From Blattamonas nauphoetae (Eukaryota; Preaxostyla; Oxymonadida), in NCBI GenBank assembly GCA_033064195.1, contig JARBJD010000169.1:1-64000 (forward strand): a stretch of DNA of 64,000 bases, written 5' to 3'. The position numbers and the translations under genes are program-made. Of the stretch, positions 35,505 through 46,951 are shown piece by piece. Numbering within the stretch: the stretch's first letter is position 1; each line of letters starts with the position of its first letter. The notes under the pieces are model-generated. The model saw only the letters and a program-made list of their open reading frames with translations, had not been told where the DNA came from and searched no databases.

Positions 35505-36322
35505 CTACGGTTCAGGTTCCTTCATCTCGTTTCCAGATCCACCAATCGTTTCATCAGGATGAGAATAGAGGAACTCCCCAATCTCAGAAAACGAAGGGCG
35601 TTGTTTCGGATCAACTGAAACACAACGATGGATCAGAGCGATGAACTCCTCGTTCTTCAAACTGTCCATTTTCGGTCCAATTCCAGTCGCGGACTGTCGC
35701 TGAGCATTCACAGCATCCAGTTCTCCAAACGGAACTTGACCAGTCTCAATTTCCCACAACACAAGGCCAAGACTAAAAACTGATGCTTTCTGACCATCCA
35801 CTGCACTTCCTCCACCAGCAACCACTTCAGGAGCTCGCCAGCGAAGACCATCCATTCCTGTCTTGTCTTTCTCCGAGTTTTCTGTTCGTCTCGATGTATC
35901 ATTTTGGGTCTTCTCCAAATTTGGGAGTGGCTGCAGCAGTTGGGGGTGCATCTCAGCTGCTTCCTGTTCCGCTTCTGATGCATTCATTTGAAGCTTCAGT
36001 TGAACATTCCCAGATGTGTCAATCAGAATCCAGTGAGACGAAAGACGAGTCAGAACATCACTCCATCCTCGGTTTGCCACAACTTGCTTCAATCCATTCA
36101 CAATCTGAACTCCAACTCCTCGCTTCCCAATCTCGCGGTGTTCTTTGTGCAACATCGAGTACAGCGTGTTCGTCATCGGAGCAGAACTGATTTCAAATCC
36201 TCCACTGCACGCCATCACCTCCACCAGCTCTCCCATCTTCCTCGACGGTGACTCCTCCACTCCCGACGATCCGTTCATTCGCGTCGCATGGTCCTGAGAA
36301 GACCCAAACCCGGACTCATCAT

Positions 36323-36843
36323 CAGGCATCTGAGTAGTCCCATCAAAATAGGTAAAACTGGGATCAATTGATGTCAGTGCCTAAATTTGGACTGAGATCA
36401 AATTTCAACTCTTTTCCTTTGAGATTTTCTCATTATCACTTCATTAATCATGTTCAATTCACTTCTTGTTTTCACATAATGCTCTTCAATATTTCAGACA
36501 GCTCTTATTTCCCAAAAACACGCACGATCACAATCACCAACACTTCTTTTTTCGATGTATTCCCTTCATTGACTTTAGTCAGTGAGAAAAAACCATCAAA
36601 GAAGACATAATAACGCAATATCGACTTGTTTTTATAATTATTGTTGTAGAACAAACTGAAACAGCAGCACCCAAAGTTTGCATTTTCATGATCTATGAAG
36701 TGACCATTTTCCTTTTTACTTTTTTTTCCATTCAAATATCATATATAAGAAGACTTTTTTGAAATGAAAGAAACGAAATGGTATTGTAGGTATTTAGTGG
36801 GATCAGATCCGACTGGGATCACTGGGATCAAATCAGAAGCCTG
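36323..36843. mobile_element. hAT-like MITE in gene E, 8-bp duplication
   Basis: 521 bp. Inverted ends CAGGCATCTGA (left) and CAGGCTTCTGA (right, reversed), with TGGGATC motifs near both ends. Flanked by CTCATCAT at 36315-36322 and 36844-36851. It splits gene E between the juxtamembrane segment and the pseudokinase. The 8-bp duplication and CAG start fit hAT. No coding content. Confidence 0.85.
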
Positions 36844-36963
36844 CTCATCATTTCCATCTGTCCGAATCACTCCATGCGAACAATCCACCCCGAACTCTTC
36901 CACTTTCTCAACTTCAAATGCCTCTTGCACTTCCATCTCTTTCTGAGCTGGTTCAGATTTCTT

Positions 36964-37133
36964 GGGTGTTGCTACGCGCAGTCCGCGTAATGACTAGGGG
37001 CAGTCCGTTTTTTTGTGCTAGGGGCAGTCCGACTTTACTAGGGGCAGTCCGGACATTGCTGGAGGCAGTCCGTCGTTTTCTGGGTTACTAGTGCAAGTTT
37101 TCACTCTTTTATTTGCACCATGAGCACAATTAC
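36964..37133 (+). repeat. Left TIR of the Mutator-like element, five CAGTCCG units
   Basis: Five units spaced roughly 20-25 bp; the outermost reads CGCGCAGTCCGCG, the next three are CTAGGGGCAGTCCG, and the innermost is CTGGAGGCAGTCCG. The inner part TTCACTCTTTTATTTG is also shared with the right end. Repeated binding sites for a transposase would explain the spacing. Confidence 0.8.
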
Positions 37134-38399
37134 ACATCTTCGAAGTCAGAAGCAGCGAAATCAAGCAGATTTGGAAATTGATGGCGAGAAAGAGGTCATT
37201 TTGTTAGATCTGATCGAAAATTAGGGATATGAGATAGAAAGTGTCAATACTATCCGAATCGCACCAACGATGAAGGATGAAACACAAGAAGGAGATGATG
37301 AACAAGCTAAGATCCATTTCAATCCAGGATTGACCACACAAAGTTTTGGATCTCCAACCACTCTCTCACACATATCTCCACGTTATCGTCGTAATTTTCA
37401 CCCTTTCGGCTGCAATCAACTCTCTTTCCTAAAATCTATTTCCTGTTTAGTAGTTGATCATGTCAGAATTAATGCACAACTGCCGCGTGTCATTGTGCTG
37501 CCAGCAGAAGCGACGAGGACCAGTGAAGGGAAAGAAAGGAAGGCGGAGGGAGAGGAGCGTCGCTTGATGTGTGGTATCATTTGGCCGGGTCGTTGGAAGG
37601 AGTGGGGGAGGCAGAGAGGAACAAGTCGGAGTTCGAGGAGATTGGGACCAGGTGTGAGAGGGAAGAAAAAACCTGAGACGAGGAAGGGGACGAGAAGGAA
37701 TGGAGAACATTCACTTAACGGATGGGAAAAGGAAAACTAGAGAGAGAGGGACAAGTGGATGGAGGGCGAGCTGTGGTGGATGGCGTCGGCGGTGAAGATG
37801 GAAGAGGAGGGGGAGGTCGGATTTCGAGAGGCGGAAGAAGAGTGGGAGGGAGTGAGGGGGAGTGGGGTGTTGGCGGCACAAATGTCGTCGACAGAGAGGG
37901 AGAAGATCAGGAAGACCAGAGGAGACACCACAAGATCTAGCGAAGAAGAGAAGGAGATGGGGAGAATAAAAGAAAGCGGGAAACTGCAGATTCTCCGAAT
38001 CCTTCTTCGGTTTAAGCATGCCGGATTGGTGAAGTTGAGGGAAGGCTGCGAGGAGAACGAGGCGGAGAGAGACGAGAGAGAGGAGGATCGAGAACAAAAC
38101 TAATCATCAAAATCAGGAGAGAAATGGAGAAATGAAAGATGTTTGCAATTTTTTTCACGATTCCCTTCATACATTTCAAGAAACAAAGTCTGTAAGAAAG
38201 ATGTTCACCATACCTTGAAATGGTCGTAATATGGTACACCATCTCTACATCGCATCTTTCTCTACTCTATCAATGACATTTCGATTTGATTGACCGTATC
38301 CATCTCATATCTCTCACAATCGGTCAGATCAAACAAAGGCCCTCATTTACAGTCATCAATTCACTAATCCTTTAACATTCACTGAATTTGAATTAAAAT

Positions 38400-38572
38400 A
38401 TGTAGAATTGTGGTCATGGTTCAAATAAAAGAGTGAATATTTCCAATAATAGCCCAGAAAACGATGGACTGCCTCTAGCAATGGACGGACTGCCCCTAGC
38501 ATAGTCGGACTGCCCCTAGCACAAAATAACGGACTGCCCCTAGTCAAAACGCGGACTGCGCGTAGCACTACC
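38400..38572 (-). repeat. Right TIR of the Mutator-like element, five CAGTCCG units
   Basis: Inverted copy of 36964-37133 with the same order of five units (the innermost is CTAGAGGCAGTCC) and the same inner ATTCACTCTTTTATTTG block, differing by scattered substitutions. The two ends are clearly diverged, so the element is not brand new even though the flanking duplication is perfect. Confidence 0.8.
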
Positions 38573-40408
38573 CAGATTTCTTCTTCTGTCTTCGACGCAG
38601 CAGAACGATGATGATGATTGCCAGCACCAGTCCAACCAGCAGGCACGCAACCAGCGGAATCAGCCAGCTCAGCAGTTTCTTCGTTTCCGGCGACAGCGAC
38701 ATCTTTGGAACATACGACGATTTCGGAATGTGGAATGTGATCGTCTTGTTCATCAACACAAACGGCGAGTCTGTTCCTGGAGTTGGAACAATCGATTGGA
38801 TTGTGTAAGTCGTGTCGTGAGTCAGCAGACGATCTTCACCAACAACAATGAACTTCGAACTTTCTCCACCCAGCGATTCCACCAAATTCGATACTGTGAT
38901 CGTCACATCCTTCCCATCCTCCAAAACAACAATGTCGAATGATCCACTCACTTCTTTGTTGAAGTGAATAATCACATACGCGAATTTGGGATCGTTTGAG
39001 ATGAGGTCGGAAGTGGCTGAGAGGAGAGTCGACGGCTTTTCGGGGGTGGTGAAGGAGAGGTAGTTGGGTGTCACGGCGAGGTTGAACGGCCACGCAACGG
39101 CAGGGATTGTGAATCCATTCGTCATCTGAGAAGACGAGGAGTCAGGAATAACTCCCACAATCGATGTGATTGTGCAGTTCGTGTCGTATGGAAGATTCGA
39201 GTCTGATCCAGACACCACATTCCCTGTTCCATCCGAGAACAACATTCTCAATTTTGTTTCTGTACCAGTCTCGTCTTCTTTCAATGTCACTTCATATTCC
39301 TGCGAGATCGGCGGTGTCTTCCCCTTCATCTCCAACTCAATCTTTCCTGTCTTCTGGTTCACTATCCCTGTTGGCTTCGCTGTCAGAAGCGGACCAATCT
39401 TTTCGAATTCTTCATGGAAATATAATTCAGGTTCATATTTGTATATCGTTGTATCGTAAATTATTCCGATGACCATTCCATTCGAGTCAGGAATGATGTT
39501 TGTGAAACAGTCGTCAAGTGTGAATGCGGGCACAACGTCTTCGAATGACGGCCACAGAAGAGCGAAATCACGGAACTTGTGCGTACTCTCTGCGAGACCT
39601 GTGTATGCTGGGAAGAACTTCTTGTCCTCACCCATCGAATTCCCAACAAAGTACACATGCGACAACGAAAAAGGTTCTGCATCTGAATAACGCCTGATGC
39701 AGATGGCGCCTGTTGTTCCAGAGTAGCAGTTCTGCACGAGAATGTCTGAGACGCTGACTTCTGCATCGTAAAACATCGAAAATGCACCTCCCCCGTGTGC
39801 AGACTGGCATCCGATGAAATGAGTTCTCTCCACTGTCAATGGTAGATTTACATCCATGTGAATTCCTCCTCCAAACGAGTAGGTACCTTCAGTAGCCATG
39901 GACTCACAGCGTTCAAACCTCGTGTCAACAACTGAGAGAGCAAGATCTGCGGTATTGTACAGCCCGCCTCCACGTGCAACCGCAAAGCAGTCAGCGAGCA
40001 CACAATCAACCACTTTGGCTTGCTTGCCACTGACGTCCTTGTTTGCCGAGTCAATAAAAAGGCCTCCTCCAAACGAATACACTTCCGAGATCGAACAGTC
40101 GTCGAACCGGCACGAATCGATGAGAACATCATCCAGAATTTCAAGGTAGATCGCTCCACCACGGAAACGAGAGATGCAGTTTGTGAAGTTCGACGATCTG
40201 GCGGTGAAATACGTGCGGTTGAGCTCTTCCTCGAGCACGACATTGATGGCTCCCCCATAGTAGTGATAAAACGTGGCGTTAATGTTTGTGAAGGAGCAGG
40301 AGAGGATGGAGATGGTGCCTGGGTAGTTGTAGAAGAGGAGAGGGCAGTCAAATTTGCCAAATGCTTCTCCAGTGAAGGGACAATTAGAGAAAATGACGGA
40401 TGAGTCTA

Positions 40409-40804
40409 CTGAGGTTACACAATTCATGGAATTTGGAACTTTCCTGCAAGATGACAAGAAAAATTGCGAACCTTTCTTCCAGCTTCGATTCGTGTCATGT
40501 CACCACTAGACCATAATAGTCGTCGAGATGTTGAGAATCGTCCGTGAGGAGGACTGGTCATCAGATGTTGATCTCGCGTTTGAATCTGCGTTCGACTGTC
40601 AACCCGACGGAAAAGGTCGTTTCAATGAGATGGAATTTTGCAGAGCGTGCTGACAACGATATTGAACTGTAGATTGTGGATGACGTGACTCGGTCTCGTA
40701 ACAGGATGTGATGGTGGAAAGAGGAGATCAATCAATCCAATAATAAACAGAGTATCAACAAGTTTCAAACAAAGTTCCAAATTCCCTGAGCCATGTAACC
40801 TCAG
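40409..40804. mobile_element. TA-flanked MITE in gene E
   Basis: 396 bp with inverted ends CTGAGGTTACA, then a mismatched stretch, then GGAATTTGGAACTTT shared again. Flanked by TA at 40407-40408 and 40805-40806. It cuts gene E between DDTSGG and DSSVIFSNC in the beta-helix. The interior has no gene. Confidence 0.8.
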
Positions 40805-41149
40805 TAACCCACCGCTTGTGTCGTCAAATTTATATTGTTTGCCATCGGCGAACGTGTCGGAAGTGAAGAGACCAGCTTTGGTGATTGAATAATCAGGTGC
40901 GACGTCGGAGTTGGGGGAGGGGAGGAGGGAGGAGAAGGAGGAATTCGAGCACAAAACGCACCCGACTGTGTTCACGTCCCGAATCGTCGATCCCGACAAA
41001 TGCGAGCTTGTCAGCCATACACAGACCTTTGATACATGAGATCGATCAAGCAGAAACAGAGATCGATCGATCTCAGTTCCGGTTTTTGGGACTGAGATCA
41101 ATGACTTAATTAGGCGTATCTATATTTGTCTCATTGTTGTGTCAATTGG

Positions 41150-42620
41150 TCAAAATAAGAATCTTGAAAAAGCGAAATGGTTGTAGTGCGATAGAATGAA
41201 CACTGAAAAGAGGGGAAAAAACGTCTTCTCTCCTTTTCGCACTCTTCTCGAAGTTGCTTTCGTTGCATAATTATTCAGTCCATGCGATCGCCACGTGTTG
41301 CTCATTCCACCTCTCGCTGTCCATCCATCAGACGGAGAAGGCGTCGATTCAGGAAGAATCGATCGTTCTTCCGACAGTTGGATCCAAATGAGAATGGAGT
41401 GCGTAACTGGATCGGTTGATGTCTCTGGAATAAAAAGGATGGATTGCTCTGTCACAACTCCTGTTTGGTCTAAAACACTTTGTGCTGGATGAAGATCGGG
41501 ATTTGGAGATACTCGTAATTCTCGTCTTTCAGATGCAGCAGAGGGAGATAATCGTTGATCGAACTGCTTTTCGACTCCTTCTCGAAGACACTTTGATAAG
41601 TCGGCGAATCAGAGGCGATCAGAACAATCTTTGGAAGATCCAAATTTCGAGACCATTCGGGATGGCCTTCCACTTCGATCTGTTTGGATGGAGAACCATC
41701 ATTCGACGACATCGTGCTATTCGACCAGCTCTTCTCCGTAGATAAATGGACCACCATTCGACATTGGCAACGATTCGAACTGAACACTCCCAACATGCAA
41801 CCAATCTCCGTCGAAGAAGATCCCTCCTCCCTTCACAGCGACATAATTCGAGGACATGGTTGCAGGGATGTTGATTGAGAGTAGGTCGACATATCCGGGA
41901 TGAGTCAGGGTCAGTGAGGAAAAGCGAGACACGTCGAGAAACATTCAGCCACCGAGTTTGGCAGAACACTCGATCAGAGTCGGTTGAAGGTTGAGATCGC
42001 TATTTTGATCGAGCGAGGGGATGAAGTAGTCACCGCCTCTGGTCTCCGCTGAGCAGAGCGTAGCGAGCATCCGATTGACGTTGATTGTGTGACACTCCTC
42101 GAAGAAATGCGCTTTTGTCAGTTCAACAAACGCATTTCGGCAACTCAGCACGGCTCCATCGCCAGTCGTTGCGACGTTAGCGATGAGAACAGAATTTAAA
42201 TCACGGGCGAGTAATAGTTTGACAGATCCTCCATCGAATTCGAAACCCGAATGATCGGCGAAGGCCATATTGGATTCCTCCATCTGATGTGAAGGCACAA
42301 AGCGAGATGTCGACCACACCCTCCGAACTGATATTGATGAGAAGCTCCGTGATTGAGGAATCGAGTTGGTGGAAGAAAAACCACAAAGAGAGAGGCTTCG
42401 TCAGACACGGTGAAGAGAGAGCTGGTAGTGTGAGGAGGACACACGAACGGCTGAAGAGACGACTGAAACTGGCCTTTCAGAGAGACTGCTTTGGCCTCAA
42501 AGGTGAATGGGGGGATGGTGACTGGAATAGCCAGCTTCGACCTGATGCTGACTTCAAGCCAATCGCTTCGGGAGATCAAATTGCCTCCTCTTCTCGTAAA
42601 ACAGCTCCCACTCAACTCGC
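41150..42620 (-). pseudogene. Captured surface-protein fragment inside the hAT-like element
   Basis: Minus-strand frames in sequence: TFEAKAVSLKGQFQSSLQPF, SSEGVVDISLCAFTSDGGI, HSGFEFDGGSVKLLLA, VLSCRNAFVELTKAHFFEEC, SNYVAVKGGGIFFDGDWLHV, then a strand-rich tail to about 41300. The V..GGGIF..D pattern is beta-helix-like but differs from A-K, so it comes from another surface family. At least one frame change (near 42280) and an in-frame TGA (near 41945) show that it is decayed. Confidence 0.6.
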
Positions 42621-42759
42621 CTTCTCACTTTCCGTTCTTCTTCCTTTCTCCATCTCTCTTCATCCACCTTCTCTTCTTTCATCCTCCCTCCAACCCACCT
42701 CGTCCCTTCTCTCCCTCCCAATCTCCTCACCGAATGATCAGTCGTTACACAGATCCTAG

Positions 42760-44366
42760 TTAGGGCTGTCGACGATGCACATATTTGTCATCCATCTCGT
42801 CGCCCTCTTCGATCTCGCTTTGGTCATTGCTTTTGTTGACTTGTCTCTCTTCGTCGGTCTCTCCAGGTCCGTCTTGTTCATCTTGGCTGTGTCGACTTGA
42901 GTCTTCTAAACTGCTTTCTTGTTCAGCCACGCGAGATGTCTCTCTTCTTTCTTCTTCAAAAACAATCGACGAGCCTCGTGTGCTTCCAAGTGAGTCGGAG
43001 CTTCTCCTCGTATCTCTTCTTTCATTTTGATCCAAATTCCGAGATTGTGGTGAGTGTCTGCACGATGTCACACGATCTGTCTTGTCACGGTTGGAAGATG
43101 CGTGTGATGACGATTCAGACTTGTGTTGGGAAGGAGAAGGAGTGTGAAGTGCGGATGAGAGTGGAAGAGGCGAGGTGGAGTGAGAATCGAAATGTGAAGA
43201 GTCGATGGTTTGCGGCAGAGGAGAGCGGAAGTCGGTGATAGAGTGGTGGGAGGATGGTGGGGAGGGTGAGTCTGGGACAGCCAAGTGTTGTGAGTGAGGT
43301 GGTGTCAAGAGTGGAGAATGATGCGAATCCGACGAAATCGAGTCGGGTGATGTTTCTGTGTGCTCCAAATCGCTTCGATTTGTTCGTTCCAACCATCGCT
43401 CGTTCTCCATTTCCAACTTCACTCCAATCTCACGCTTTTCCGATAGGAAGTCTGTTCTTTCCCATTCAGCGTCGTTTTCGGGGCGGGAATGCACAAGACC
43501 GCCACTCAATCGCCCAAATTCAACATCGCTCATCCGAAGCTGGTCCTGTGAAAAATGAGTGTGAATTCAAAATGAAAAGTTACAAATTGAAGGCAAAAAA
43601 CGATGAAAAGTCGAGAGAGACCGAATAGGGTCAATAGAAGACAAGAAGGTTTGCAACACAAACTTGGATCAGTTCCTCACTCTAAATGTCCTGCTTGTCA
43701 CTAAAACGAGTGTCGTTTGCACTCTCTCCGTCTTCTGAGATGTTTTCTTCGTCAATTTGTCCGATATCACGACTTTTGGGACCATCCCGTTTTGACAGTT
43801 CTTCGCTCATCTTCGACACCCGTCTTCGGCTCGGCATGTCATGGAGCGTCACTTGCTGGACATGTTGAGACAGATCCACTGCACATCCCAAATGCTGCCT
43901 GATGTGGGTATGGTAGAGCAGAATCAGCAACGAAAAGAAAGAAGAGCGAGGACTGTTGGAAACGATAAATGAAATGTGCGATTGTTCAGAAAAGGAGAGC
44001 ACACATTCAGTCAGGAGGGTCTGTAGAGACTGGTTCTTCAGTGTGAACAATTTCCGGACCTTGAACAGAAGCGACGCGGAGACAGAGTGGAGCGACAGAT
44101 ACGAGTCGTGGAAGAGAACAGACACCAGATTCGGAATTTCGAACATCATATTCAGCCACTGCACCAAGCGGTCAGAGAAAAACAGCGTGACATGCCAGAC
44201 AGCGAGTATCCAGTTTTGTTCAGAATGACAATCCTAAAGATAAGAAAATAAAACAATCGATGAGAAAGAAAATAAAAGAATAAAGTCAAAAGAGTTCGGA
44301 GGAAGGAAACAGGCAAACAAACCGTGAAGAGAAACATCCAGTTAGGCCAGAGATTTCGTTTCCAGA
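42760..44366 (-). pseudogene. Captured intron-bearing gene fragment inside the hAT-like element
   Basis: Minus-strand exons 44366-44323 (WKRNLWPNWMFLFT), then about 44234-43680 (DCHSEQNWILAVW, LVQWLNMMFEIPNLVSVL and a helical region), then about 43545-42760 (Ser/His-rich, acidic). Introns with GT-AG ends separate them and the first junction keeps frame. The middle exon ends in TAG just before a good donor (GTGAGG). The helical part could be HEAT-like but I do not recognise the gene. Retained introns show DNA-level capture, not retrocopying. Confidence 0.5.
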
Positions 44367-44934
44367 CTTGAACGAAGGGAGAATTTGAAAGATAAGGAAA
44401 TAAAAGGAAATGAAAAAGAGAAAATGGAATAAGAATGTTGAAATATAGAAGAAAAAGGATATAATGAAAAGAAATCTCGAAGACTAATAAACAATTGAAC
44501 AACGAATGTAAACCTGCTGAATAAATCACTCTAAGAGAGAAATAATCGTCAAGAAATGGTATATGAGATCCATCACGGTGGAATTAATAATTTTTTCGAT
44601 AAACAAGCGTGATTCATCCAGTTCTTCAATCGGATCGGGAAGAAGAATTATTGTGGGACGATTCATCTCGAGATTTCAATGAAAGTACTTCTAAACAAAA
44701 AACAACACGGATAGTGGGTCTTTTACTTCGTTATTTCGAGTTTTATGAGAATTTGAACACTAGTTATTTTCTGAGATCAAAAAAGCTGAGATCGATGAGA
44801 TCAGTCTCAAAGGTCTGGCCATACAACACATCCCAACATCTTCTGATCCAAATGCCGAAGGCGTGGCGGGTGCGAACACCCAATCGAACTCATGTTCACA
44901 AATGAGCATCCAATCATCGATGACGACATTCTTC

Positions 44935-45604
44935 GGCATGGATTACCCCTGTAGGTTTTCGGAACCCTGTAGGTTGTTGAGCAACTGTGTGAGAGTGAGG
45001 TAGGATGAAAGGGGGGATTGTGGAAAAGTTCAAACCTCTGATTGTGTTGTCTCGTTTTCTGATTTCTTTTGAAAATCGGTTCGGAGGAAATTGTGTGCTT
45101 TCCCAAACACTTTTGATCAAATGCACTTTTCACGATCTATCAGGAAAATGAGTTGAACAGAAGGAGAAAGGAAAGAGAAAAGGTGAATATATGAGAAATG
45201 AAATGGAATTGGTGACAATAGTGTCCATTTTAGTCGACAATCTCTGACTTTGTTGTTGTGGTTTTGATCGAGGATCACGACCAGTTACGATTTTTACAAG
45301 TAATTGAGTAGCATTTTGAGGGTGATATGGCAAAAGAATGAGAAGATGAAAGGAATGAAAGCTGAAAAGGGAGTACTTCAGAGTAAGGGTGAATGTGGAA
45401 CGATCTGAGCTGTCTGTATCTCGTTGATGTCTTTTGGATGTTTTATGGACAGGGATGTGTCGAGAACACAGTGTTGAGTCACAACCTACAGAGTTCCAAA
45501 ACAACCTACAGGCTTCCATTCACAACCTACAGGGTTCCTTTACGCAACCTACAGAGTTCCTACAACCTACAGGGTTCCGATAACCTACAGGGGTAATACA
45601 TGCC
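44935..45604. mobile_element. 8-bp-duplication element with subterminal repeats in gene E
   Basis: 670 bp, flanked by CATTCTTC at 44927-44934 and 45605-45612. Inverted ends of about 42 bp with two mismatches begin GGCATGGATTACCCC on the left and GGCATGTATTACCCC on the right (reversed). Only two repeat units lie in the left end, but the right side holds six. Duplication length and clustered subterminal repeats fit hAT; the GGCATG terminus is not the usual one. No coding content. Confidence 0.85.
45481..45597 (+). repeat. Six tandem AACCTACAG units
   Basis: Spaced copies of AACCTACAGGGTTCC and close variants (CAGAGTTCC, CAGGCTTCC) at 16-28 bp intervals near the right end of the element. They also occur inverted twice in its left end. 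Probable transposase binding sites. Confidence 0.75.
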
Positions 45605-45853
45605 CATTCTTCAAACCGATTCCACATTCTTTCGAGGTGCTCGTGTCAGTGAGAGGCCAATCCCATCGTTTCCCAGAATCCGAGAAGAGTCAAACGAACA
45701 TCCAATAATCGACACCCAAACTGACTCTCCAAAGGATGCAAATGACGATGTTTCAACAACACCACGCATCGACCCAACTTCATTCCACAGCAAGCTCTTC
45801 GAAATCACAACTGATGATTCTCTTCCTGATTCCTCCAATGGAGATCCAGAAAT

Positions 45854-46951
45854 GTGCGAATCCACGATGACTTCGCACTATCCTCAAAAACGCACCAGAT
45901 TGAGTCGTGACCAATAGAAGGAAGAGGAGATCTCGTCTCATACCTTTCTTTTGCCATTTCATTCCTTGTTCGTTTCATTTCGCTCGCCCATTTCAGAAAA
46001 TTGGTTTCGATTGCATCTTCTTTTGAGACCTTATCAATCGCAGAAAGTCAGTCTTCCACTTATAAATATCAGATTATGTCACCTTCTCATCAAATATCTC
46101 ACAAATTCAGCTCTCTCGTCGAATATTGGTTCGCAAGAAAAGGAAGTCCATTCTTTTATCCTGATCTCCAACAAGGAAACTAGTGATCAAACCAAACACC
46201 ACATCATCGGTGTTGACAACTCATTTCACACATTTTTTCGGACAATACACTCCTCAAACCAATCCGGTCAAAATCAGGCGATTTCTATCTTCAATCTCAT
46301 CCAAAGGACATGGTCAATCAAACAATCGCACAAATCTTATCTGTTTTCAGGAATCGTCTCCCAACCTATGCCATTCTGGGTCAATCACAAGAGAAACAGA
46401 CTCCAATCGACAGTTCACTGCGATTCGCATTTAGATGGAACCAGACATATTTATCCAACTTGGTCGTGTTTGATCCCTTTTTATCAACATTTTCAGACAT
46501 GACAATAGTCAGTCGCCATTCAGTTCCCGTGTTTGCTTCGAACCATCTTTTGAAGTCGACCATATCCTTTGCGAGAATAAACTCGGGACGTTATATCACT
46601 AAAAACAAGAACAAAGTCGAATAAGATTCTTTTGAATGACACACGAGACATTGGGAAGTCATTTTCTGCGATCTGATCACATTGTCGGATATCACCGTGT
46701 TTTGGTTGTTTGTCCTTCAAGCTCCAGTTTCAGCATCAAAACATTCACTGTCTGATAATTTCCAGTTCAACAAAACCGAAACCTTACATGTTCGTAGATA
46801 ATGACGACATAAGAAAGTTGTGACCGTTTATCACTATAGAGCTCGTTAGAAGAGAAATTTAGATGCGTCGTATGATCTCACTTCTTATTTGGTTTTGTTG
46901 TCTGATTTATTTCAAAAAATTCGAAAGTGTGTAGTCATCGTGGATTCGCAC
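45854..46951. mobile_element. 4-bp-duplication TIR element in gene E
   Basis: 1098 bp with perfect 18-bp inverted ends GTGCGAATCCACGATGAC, flanked by AAAT at 45850-45853 and 46952-46955. Comparison with intact paralogs (AIVISGSPLEESG) fixes both edges. Plus-strand frames (45951-46502 and 46310-46624) are open for 100-180 codons but I recognise no transposase. A shorter relative lies at 29218. Superfamily not assigned; a 4-bp duplication narrows the choice. Confidence 0.85.

Larger units (their letters stand above)
36964..38572. mobile_element. Mutator-like element in gene E with long repeat-bearing TIRs
   Basis: 1609 bp, flanked by CAGATTTCTT (10 bp) at 36954-36963 and 38573-38582. Inverted ends are about 170 bp long, and each carries five spaced copies of a CAGTCCG unit, most as CTAGGGGCAGTCCG. 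Long ends and a 9-11 bp duplication fit Mutator-like elements. The interior (about 37480-38100) is a G/A-rich stretch with open frames of 110-156 codons, coding-like but unrecognised, possibly captured host sequence. A 27-codon frame starts at 37120 just inside the left end. It interrupts gene E right after the membrane helix stop-transfer. Confidence 0.85.
41022..44817. mobile_element. Large hAT-like element in gene E carrying host-gene pieces
   Basis: 3796 bp, flanked by GCCATACA at 41014-41021 and 44818-44825. Ends begin CAGACCTTTGA on both sides, followed by many short GAGATCGAT and CTGAGATC subterminal motifs in both orientations, a typical hAT arrangement. No hAT transposase is recognisable. 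Instead the interior has two unrelated stretches of decayed host-like coding sequence, described separately. It interrupts gene E inside the sequence reading LGCVVWLTSS. Confidence 0.85.

Noticed and set aside
36750-38600. CRISPR array from the spaced CTAGGGGCAGTCCG units
   Set aside because: Only five irregular units per side, inverted between two ends with a target duplication, in a eukaryotic gene; they are transposon ends.
42201-42763. Host genes in place inside the 3.8-kb element
   Set aside because: The stretch lies between exact 8-bp duplications inside gene E and is frame-broken, so it is cargo and not a resident gene.
45951-46624. Transposase gene in the 4-bp-duplication element
   Set aside because: Frames are open but lack a recognisable DDE pattern; left unassigned.
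27420-46951. LTR elements, Polintons or virus copies
   Set aside because: All elements found have inverted, not direct, terminal repeats, are at most 3.8 kb, and show no capsid, integrase or polymerase motifs.
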